From Planctomycetota bacterium (GTDB lineage Bacteria; Planctomycetota; J132), in assembly GCA_003694635.1 (NCBI GenBank), contig RFKQ01000092.1:1-47926 (forward strand): a stretch of 47,926 bases of DNA, written 5' to 3'. Shown here piece after piece: positions 42,744 through 47,926 of the stretch; within the stretch, counting starts at the first letter, position 1; each line of letters begins with the position of its first letter. Both the position numbers and the translations under genes were made by a program. The notes beneath the pieces were generated by a model, which was not told the DNA's origin, ran no database searches, and was given only the letters and a program-made list of their open reading frames with translations.

Positions 42744-45392
42744 ATGAGAAAGCTGGCGGAATGGATTCTAGAGTTTCCCAAAACACTCTTGGGAATTTTT
42801 GTATTTTGTGCCATTGTTTCTGCCTATCTTACAGCGAAGATTCCGTTTGATTTTTCCACAGAATCCCTTTTTGTATCCAACGATCCCCAGAGGCGAATAT
42901 TAGAGAAATTTAAAAAAATTTATGGCAATGATGACAATTTTATTTTCATTGCCTTTGAGCATCCTCATTTATTTAAGTTGGGGATGTTGGAAAAGATTCG
43001 GGAGTTGGAAAAGGATCTGGAAGAGGTGGAGGAAGTGGAGCAGACGTTTTCGTTGGTGGATGTGGTGATGCTAGAGGAGGTGTGGCTAAGCTTTGAGGAG
43101 GTTTTGCGATCGAAGGAGTTGGTGCTTCCGCGGGAGTGGAAGGAGGCCGAGGTGAGGTTGGAACGACTGTTAGAGGATTTTGAGAAGCGCTACCCTCGTT
43201 TTCGCAAGAGAGTGGAGGGAATCCTTTATCGAAATCTTTCCGATGACGCCAAAAAGGCGTTGGCGTCTCAGTTGGCCATGCGATCGATGATGCCGGGGGC
43301 GCCGATTCGTCGCAGCGAAATCTACAAGCAAGTCTATCGCCAGCTTCCCCTAAAAAGAAGGCAAAAGATTCTGAGAGAGATTCTATCCGAAGTGGAGCTT
43401 GCCCCGCTGTTGTACTATTCTGAGCGGCGGCTGGGGAAAGTTTTGGAGCGGATTTTGCGCCAACGTCGTTTACCAAGAAGTCAGAAAAGGCTAGAGCGCA
43501 TTCGACCAAGGGTTTTGAAAAATCGTTTATATGCAAAGAACATCGTTTCTGAGGATGGCAAAAGCACGGGGATTTTGCTGATTTTAAACCCTCATCTTCA
43601 CACCAATGCCAAGCGGGTATTGGTAATAAAGAAAATTCAAGCAGTGTTAGATAAAGACCGCTACCAAGAGCTTGCCCCGTTTTATTTAGCGGGAATTCCC
43701 GTGGTACGTACGGAGTACGCAAGGCTAATTAGCCGGGATCATTTGACATTTTTGCCGATTATTCTTCCCCTATTTTGTTTATTTTTGTATGTGAATTTCC
43801 GCAATTTTTTTCAGATGGTGGTACCTTTGTTGGTGGTGGGGGCGTCGGTAGTTTGGACCTTAGGTTTTATGCAGTTGATGGGGGAGTCGATCAACATACT
43901 TTCCAACGTAATTTACGTTTTAATTTTGGTGATAGGAGTGGCTTCCTCCATCCACGTTATCACGTGTTATAACACTGAGTTAGCGGCTTTTAAAAACAAG
44001 CGAGAGGCTGTGATAAGCACGATGGTGCACATGGGGAAGGCGTGTTTTTTTACATGTTTTACCACCGCGATAGGTTTTCTCTCACTAGCGGTGACGGACA
44101 TTCGCATCATTCGCAGTTTTGGGATTTTTTCTGCCATTGGGGTGATGCTTACCTTTGTAGCGGCGGCGTTTCTTTTGCCCATGGTTTTATTTTTTTTGCC
44201 TCTCCCCAATCTTCGTCGGCAGGAGCAAAACCTGGATCACCGGTTGATTAAACGCATTTTATGGAAGGTAGGTTATTTTAACAGCCGTTATCCTTATCTT
44301 TTGGTGGGTTTTATTTTTTTGCTCACTCTTTTTTGGATATATTTTATTCTGTTTTACTTGGTGATTGACACGCACATGTTGGAGGAGGTATCGGAGACAA
44401 ATCCTGTGGTATTGGCCAATCATTTTGTGGAGAAAAAGTTGGCGGGGGTATTGCCATTGGAGATTTTGCTTAAAGAGAAGCAGCCTTCTCTTTTGAAAAG
44501 GCCGGAGGAGTTAAGGAAGTTGGAGGCGGTGCAGGAGTATATTCGCCAGAAAAAAATGGTTTCTACGGTGGTTTCTTTTGTGGACTTGGTGAAGATGGCC
44601 AATGATTACTTATCCGGGCATTTTGCGGGTGGGGAGAAAGTTCCGGAGGATCCGGCATTGATTTCCAAGCTTTACCATCTTTTGGAGCGATTTTATCAGC
44701 GTAGGGAGTTTGGGGTTCGTCTTCATCACAGGGAGGGGGAGAAGCTAGTGTTGAGAATAACGGCTCGACTGCGTGATGATGGCTCCAATGCGCACTTTGC
44801 GCTGATTCAGGATATTGAGCGTAAGATGAGGGAATATTTTCCCTCTGAGCGGTACGAGATTATCTTCACAGGCGAGCCTCATATGGCGTCGGTATTGATC
44901 AAAAGGTTAGTGCATGGGATGTTGTCGAGTATTTTTTTGGCAGCGGGGATCATTTGCATTGTGATTTTGATTATTTTTCGCTCTTGGAAATTGGCGCTGT
45001 TGAGTATGGTACCGAATATTATTCCGATTATTTTCACATTAGGGATGATGGGTTTATTTGGTTTTGTTTTGCGCACTTCGACGGTGGTGATCTTTAGCAT
45101 TGCTTTGGGGATAGCGGTTGACGATACTATTCACTATTTAATCCGCTACAAGCATATGTTGCAGCGAGGTTTGGGGTACAAGCGGGCGATGTTTCACACG
45201 TTATTGACAACAGGCAAGGCGATGATTTGGACCTCGATTGTGATCTGCAGTGGTTTGTTTGTGCTGATAACTTCGAGTTTTTTAGCCACTTCTGATTTTG
45301 GGATTTTGGGGAGCATTACTTTGCTATCAGCGTTGTTGGGCGATTTGGTTTTATTGCCCGTGTTGTTGTTAATTTTCCGCCCTAGGATGTAG
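42744..45392 (+). CDS. RND-superfamily transporter (MMPL/HpnN-like)
   Basis: An 882-residue inner-membrane transporter. The layout is TM1 (LLGIFVFCAIVSAYLTAK), a large first periplasmic loop (about 35-330), TM2-TM6 (about 338-500, with the SSD-like VIYVLILVIGVASSIHVI and acidic residues in membrane segments), TM7 (LVGFIFLLTLFWIYFILF), a second loop (about 550-715) and TM8-TM12 (FRSWKLALLSMVPNIIPIIF and FSIALGIAVDDTIHYLIRY, an RND motif). Export of lipids or hydrophobic molecules is the family-level expectation. No membrane-fusion or outer-membrane partner is nearby; it may work alone, like MmpL or HpnN. It lies 68 bases downstream of hutH and 147 upstream of selA. Confidence 0.88.
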   Translation: MRKLAEWILEFPKTLLGIFVFCAIVSAYLTAKIPFDFSTESLFVSNDPQRRILEKFKKIYGNDDNFIFIAFEHPHLFKLGMLEKIRELEKDLEEVEEVEQTFSLVDVVMLEEVWLSFEEVLRSKELVLPREWKEAEVRLERLLEDFEKRYPRFRKRVEGILYRNLSDDAKKALASQLAMRSMMPGAPIRRSEIYKQVYRQLPLKRRQKILREILSEVELAPLLYYSERRLGKVLERILRQRRLPRSQKRLERIRPRVLKNRLYAKNIVSEDGKSTGILLILNPHLHTNAKRVLVIKKIQAVLDKDRYQELAPFYLAGIPVVRTEYARLISRDHLTFLPIILPLFCLFLYVNFRNFFQMVVPLLVVGASVVWTLGFMQLMGESINILSNVIYVLILVIGVASSIHVITCYNTELAAFKNKREAVISTMVHMGKACFFTCFTTAIGFLSLAVTDIRIIRSFGIFSAIGVMLTFVAAAFLLPMVLFFLPLPNLRRQEQNLDHRLIKRILWKVGYFNSRYPYLLVGFIFLLTLFWIYFILFYLVIDTHMLEEVSETNPVVLANHFVEKKLAGVLPLEILLKEKQPSLLKRPEELRKLEAVQEYIRQKKMVSTVVSFVDLVKMANDYLSGHFAGGEKVPEDPALISKLYHLLERFYQRREFGVRLHHREGEKLVLRITARLRDDGSNAHFALIQDIERKMREYFPSERYEIIFTGEPHMASVLIKRLVHGMLSSIFLAAGIICIVILIIFRSWKLALLSMVPNIIPIIFTLGMMGLFGFVLRTSTVVIFSIALGIAVDDTIHYLIRYKHMLQRGLGYKRAMFHTLLTTGKAMIWTSIVICSGLFVLITSSFLATSDFGILGSITLLSALLGDLVLLPVLLLIFRPRM

Positions 45393-45410
45393 GAGGAAGC
45401 TGGAGGAGTG

Positions 45411-45438
45411 TTGAACTTTTTGTTTGGGTTGCTATACT
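45411..45438 (+). promoter_or_regulatory. Promoter for selA
   Basis: TTGAAC and TATACT separated by 16 bases, in the 147-base gap after the RND gene, about 105 bases before the selA ATG. Confidence 0.5.
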
Positions 45439-45539
45439 GTTGAGGAATTCAGGTTGGTTTTGGAAGGAGGAGTTTTTTTGTTTTACGAGGAGAAGAGGCT
45501 TGATTGATTTTCATCCTAGAGCTGGGGAGTTGGTGAGAG

Positions 45540-46925
45540 ATGCAAGATATTTTGCGCCATTTGCCGAAGATGGATGAGTTTTTAACTCGGTGGGGGGAGG
45601 AGTTTTCTGCGGAGAGTATCAAATTGGCGGCGAAAAGGGAGCTGGATTGTTTGCGAGAGGAGGTCCTTCGTGGGGAGAGGGAGTGGGATAGGGAGCAATT
45701 GCGCCAGAGGGCTTTTGAGGGGGTACGGGCGCGTTTGGTGGAGTTGGCTCGTCCTTTTCTTCGGGAGGTGATCAATGCCACGGGGATTATTTTGCACACG
45801 GGTTTAGGGCGTGCGGTGTTGCCCTTGGTGGCGCGGGAGGGGTTGGTGGAGTGCGGTGGAGCGGGTTTATTGGAGGTGGACAGACACAGTGGCAAGCGAG
45901 GGGTTCGGGAAAAGGTGGTGGCTCAGCTTTTGTGCGAGCTAACGGGTGCGGAGGCGGCCACGGTGGTAAACAACAATGCGGCGGCGGTTTTATTGGCGTT
46001 GCGGGCTTTGGCGGCGGGGAGGGAGGTGGTGATTAGCCGTGGGCAGATGGTGGAGATTGGGGGGAGTTTTCGCATCCCCGAGGTGATGGCTCAGAGTGGC
46101 TGTATTTTGGTGGAGGTGGGGTGCACCAACCGGACGCATCCGCGGGATTATGAGGAGGCCATTGGGGAAAGGACGGCGTTGTTGTTGGAGGTACATCCGT
46201 CGAATTATCGGGTGGAAGGGTTTACGGCTTCTGTGGACACGAGGACGTTGGTTGAGATTGGTCGTCGGCGGGGTGTGCCGGTAATGTGTGATTTGGGGAG
46301 TGGTTGTTTGGTGGATTTAGAGCGGTATGGACTGCCCCATGAGCCAACGGTTCAGGAGAAGATGGAGAGTGGGGTGGACTTGGCTACGTTTAGTGGGGAC
46401 AAGTTGTTGGGGGGGCCGCAGGCGGGGATTTTGGTAGGGAAGCGTTCGTTGATTGAGAAGGTTCGGCGCCATCCTTTATTTCGGGCTTTGCGTCCGTGCA
46501 AGTTGACGTTAGGGGCGTTGGAGAGGACGTTGAGGGTATATCGTTGTTCTCCCCGTTTGGAGGTAGAGTTGCCGGTGTTGCGGATGTTGACGTTAGGGCA
46601 AGAAGAGATTGCCGAGCGGGTGGAGGCCTTTTGTCAGAGGGTGTCTTCTTGTTGGGAGGTGGAGAGGGTGGAGGGGGTATCTTGTGTAGGGAGTGGGGCT
46701 TTACCGGGGTTGGAGTTGCCGACGGTGTTGGTGTCTTTGCGTTGGCCGGGCAAGTCGGCGGAGGAGGTATCGGGGGCGTTGCGGGGGAGTGAGCCACCGG
46801 TTTTTGGTCGAATTCAGGGGGAGCGGGTGTTATTGGATTTCCGCACCGTTTGGCCTTCGCAGGAGGAGGGCTTATTGTCCGTTTTAAATGGTTTCACGTC
46901 TATGAATTTCCCAAAAGCAAAATAA
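45540..46925 (+). CDS. selA: L-seryl-tRNA(Sec) selenium transferase
   Basis: PLP enzyme that converts seryl-tRNA(Sec) to selenocysteinyl-tRNA(Sec). 461 residues. Features: INATGIILHTGLGRAVLP, VDRHSGKRGVREKVVAQLLC, TGAEAATVVNNNAAAVLLAL, VVISRGQMVEIGGSFRIPEV, VEVGCTNRTHPRDYE, EVHPSNYRVEGFT, MCDLGSGCLVDL and the PLP lysine in TFSGDKLLGGPQAGILVG (K near 288). This shows the organism makes selenoproteins; selB, selD and the tRNA are elsewhere. The C-terminus is unusual: the last ~14 codons appear to be a duplicated copy of a sequence that recurs just downstream. Confidence 0.96.
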   Translation: MQDILRHLPKMDEFLTRWGEEFSAESIKLAAKRELDCLREEVLRGEREWDREQLRQRAFEGVRARLVELARPFLREVINATGIILHTGLGRAVLPLVAREGLVECGGAGLLEVDRHSGKRGVREKVVAQLLCELTGAEAATVVNNNAAAVLLALRALAAGREVVISRGQMVEIGGSFRIPEVMAQSGCILVEVGCTNRTHPRDYEEAIGERTALLLEVHPSNYRVEGFTASVDTRTLVEIGRRRGVPVMCDLGSGCLVDLERYGLPHEPTVQEKMESGVDLATFSGDKLLGGPQAGILVGKRSLIEKVRRHPLFRALRPCKLTLGALERTLRVYRCSPRLEVELPVLRMLTLGQEEIAERVEAFCQRVSSCWEVERVEGVSCVGSGALPGLELPTVLVSLRWPGKSAEEVSGALRGSEPPVFGRIQGERVLLDFRTVWPSQEEGLLSVLNGFTSMNFPKAK

Positions 46926-46979
46926 TGGCGAAAGCCGGTTATTGTCCGTTTTAGATGATTTTGTGCTCTAAGAATTTTG
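46871..46979 (+). repeat. Imperfect direct repeat of the selA 3' end
   Basis: Copy 1 (46871-46910, inside selA) and copy 2 (46938-46979, after the stop) share TTATTGTCCGTTTTA then (A/G)ATG(G/A)TTT and (T)CTA(T/A)GAATTT, offset by 67 bases. Copy 2 translates as LSVLDDFVL followed by a stop, like an old gene end. Confidence 0.6.
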
Positions 46980-47018
46980 AGTGGGGGGAGGAAGGGGGAG
47001 ATTTTTAAAAATCACCTC

Positions 47019-47046
47019 TTGCCAGAGGGGGAAAATGGATTATAAT
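47019..47046 (+). promoter_or_regulatory. Promoter for acpP
   Basis: TTGCCA and TATAAT separated by 16 bases. The start point near 47053 leaves an 85-base leader before the acpP ATG. It is one of the best consensus promoters in the window. Confidence 0.65.
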
Positions 47047-47138
47047 ACAGCATCTTCTGAAAGTTCTGGTGGATAGGATAGGGAGAGATGTATGTTGTGG
47101 TGGTATACTTAAATTATTTTGATAAGGAGAAGAAAGTT

Positions 47139-47384
47139 ATGTCTGAAGTACGAGAGAAAGCGTTAAAGATCATTTCCAATAGACTTGGTGTACCTGTGGA
47201 GAAGTTGAAGCCGGAGAATGAGTTTATGAAGGACTTGGGTGCGGATTCGTTGGAGATTGTGGATTTGGTGATGGAGTTTGAGGATGAGTTTGAGATCACC
47301 ATTCCGGATGAGGTGGCGCAGAAGATTCGAACGGTAGGTCAGGCGATTGAGCACATTGAGCAAGCGGTGAAGGAAAAGGGCTAA
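47139..47384 (+). CDS. acpP: Acyl carrier protein
   Basis: Carries fatty-acyl chains on a phosphopantetheine arm during fatty-acid synthesis. 81 residues, acidic and helical. The phosphopantetheine site is FMKDLGADSLEIVDLVM with the modified Ser of DSLE. An upstream in-frame start would add 17 residues, but AAGGAG 9 bases before this ATG and the standard ACP length fix the start. It is followed by an intrinsic terminator and then by the start of fabF, a common order in bacteria. Confidence 0.98.
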   Translation: MSEVREKALKIISNRLGVPVEKLKPENEFMKDLGADSLEIVDLVMEFEDEFEITIPDEVAQKIRTVGQAIEHIEQAVKEKG

Positions 47385-47396
47385 AGGGGAGATTTG

Positions 47397-47424
47397 AGCG
47401 GGCGAGAGAGCCCGCTAATTTTTT
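47397..47424 (+). terminator. Rho-independent terminator after acpP
   Basis: A 7-base-pair stem, AGCGGGC and GCCCGCT, with loop GAGAGA, followed by AATTTTTT. It lies 12 bases after the acpP stop and would end most acpP transcripts before fabF, or attenuate read-through. Confidence 0.85.
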
Positions 47425-47473
47425 GCTTGTTTGGGTATGTTGTTTAGTGGAGTATGGAAGAGAGATAGAGAAA

Positions 47474-47755
47474 ATGAAGAGACGTGTTGTGATCACGGGG
47501 CTGGGGGTAGTTACGCCGTTAGGGCATCAGGTGGATGTGTATTGGAAGGGGTTATTGGAGGGGGCGAACGCGGTAGATACGTTGCAGAATTTTTCTCCAG
47601 AGCGGTTGTTGGTAAGGTTTGGGGCGGAGATAAGGGGATTTAATCCATTGGATTATTTTAGCAAATCCGAGGCAAATCGGATGGATAGGGTGAGTCATTT
47701 TGCGGTTGTGGCGGCGATGTCTGCGATAGAGGACAGTGGGCTTGAGTTGGAGAAG
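47474..47755 (+). pseudogene. fabF: 3-oxoacyl-ACP synthase II, N-terminal fragment only
   Basis: The first 94 residues read as FabF: RRVVITGLGVVTPLG, LLEGANAVDTLQNF, AEIRGFNPLDYFSKSEANR and MDRVSHFAVVAAMSAIEDSG, ending in LELEK. FabF continues for another ~320 residues with the catalytic Cys-His-His, none of which is present. The reading frame goes straight on into a sequence with a different relationship (next entry). Position after acpP is the standard place for fabF. Either the gene is broken by recombination or the last ~170 bases of the window are a misjoined sequence. The N-terminal identification is secure. Confidence 0.85.
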
Positions 47756-47899
47756 ATGGTGGGATTTAGGAACAGAATCATCCATCGGTATTGGGAGGTA
47801 GATTTGGAAGAAGTGTATAGGATCTTCAAGGAGCGTATCGAAGACTTTAAGCGCTTTGAAAGGGAAATCATCAGGTTCATAGAGAGGCTACCTGATTGA
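47756..47899 (+). other. C-terminal fragment of a HepT-like (DUF86) toxin fused in frame to fabF
   Basis: The last 47 codons, starting MVGFRNRIIHRYWEVDLEEV, are a close match to the end of HepT/DUF86 proteins: GFRN, then the RNase motif R-x4-H-x-Y (RNRIIHRY), then WEVDLEEVYRIFKERIEDF and a terminal helix. HepT is the RNase toxin of HepT-MntA modules. Only the C-terminus is present, and no MntA nucleotidyltransferase fits in the remaining 27 bases. Composition also changes: the segment is A/G-rich, not G/T-rich. An assembly chimera at a contig edge is the simplest explanation. Confidence 0.65.
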
Positions 47900-47926
47900 C
47901 CCAAACCAAGTAAGGATGTGCTTCAG

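Noticed and set aside
42973-43722. 249-codon antisense ORF under the RND gene
   Set aside because: Proline/serine/threonine-rich translation with no family features; the forward frame is a well-conserved transporter.
47088-47138. N-terminal extension of acyl carrier protein
   Set aside because: The added residues do not fit ACPs and the downstream ATG has AAGGAG at the right distance.
1-47926. tRNA genes, CRISPR arrays, insertion sequences, prophage
   Set aside because: No T-arm consensus, regularly spaced repeats, transposase or integrase motifs, or phage genes were seen on either strand.

Overview
This window is bacterial chromosomal DNA: densely packed, intron-free genes, Shine-Dalgarno starts and a core of housekeeping functions (pnp, purC, purM, nadC, glnS, glmM, fusA, acpP). 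I see no tRNA, rRNA, CRISPR array, insertion sequence or phage module. No gene here settles the taxonomy. A PEGA-domain lipoprotein, an ECF sigma factor, a probable second sigma factor paired with a Ser/Thr kinase, a YfhO membrane protein and a histidine ammonia-lyase together resemble Planctomycetota or a neighbouring Gram-negative lineage. That placement is an inference. selA implies that the organism can make selenocysteine.

Layout. (1) Bases 1-2.0 kb, minus strand: a PEGA lipoprotein, purC and mtnA (cut by the window start). (2) 2.2-9.6 kb, plus strand: pnp, then with no gap a basic protein whose C-terminus resembles Hfq/Sm, then purM, a metal-type ABC ATPase, an ECF sigma factor, an asparaginase and a Nudix hydrolase; a convergent RluD-type pseudouridine synthase follows. 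(3) 10.6-12.9 kb, minus strand: a methyltransferase and two secreted proteins of unknown function. (4) 13.1-23.9 kb, plus strand: a divergent sigma-like protein and a Ser/Thr kinase; then an operon of nadC, a metallo-beta-lactamase-fold protein with an extra N-terminal domain, cinA, and a 1332-residue membrane protein with a voltage-sensor domain. (5) 24.0-31.1 kb, minus strand: a c-di-AMP operon, cdaA-ybbR-glmM, followed by a cyclic-nucleotide-binding protein, glnS and a sphingosine-1-phosphate-lyase-like PLP enzyme. (6) 31.3-38.2 kb: fusA on the plus strand; on the minus strand a CheA-like protein without a kinase domain, a degenerate chemoreceptor and a small membrane protein; then a lysine/saccharopine dehydrogenase-family gene on the plus strand. 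(7) 38.1-47.9 kb: yfhO-like (minus), then on the plus strand hutH with a large insert, an RND exporter, selA, acpP with a clear terminator, and a fabF start that runs in frame into the C-terminus of a HepT-type toxin.

The most striking large-scale feature is strand composition. The plus strand is G/T-rich from 1 to about 10.6 kb, C/A-rich from there to about 40.5 kb, and G-rich again afterwards. Genes on both strands follow the local pattern, so the bias belongs to the DNA strand and not to coding direction. Two reversals 30 kb apart suggest an inversion or an assembly join.

The best candidates for undescribed biology are the voltage-sensor protein without an obvious pore, the Sm-like protein immediately after pnp, the sigma/kinase pair, and the kinase-less chemosensory pair. 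The fabF/hepT junction may be an artefact and should be tested first.
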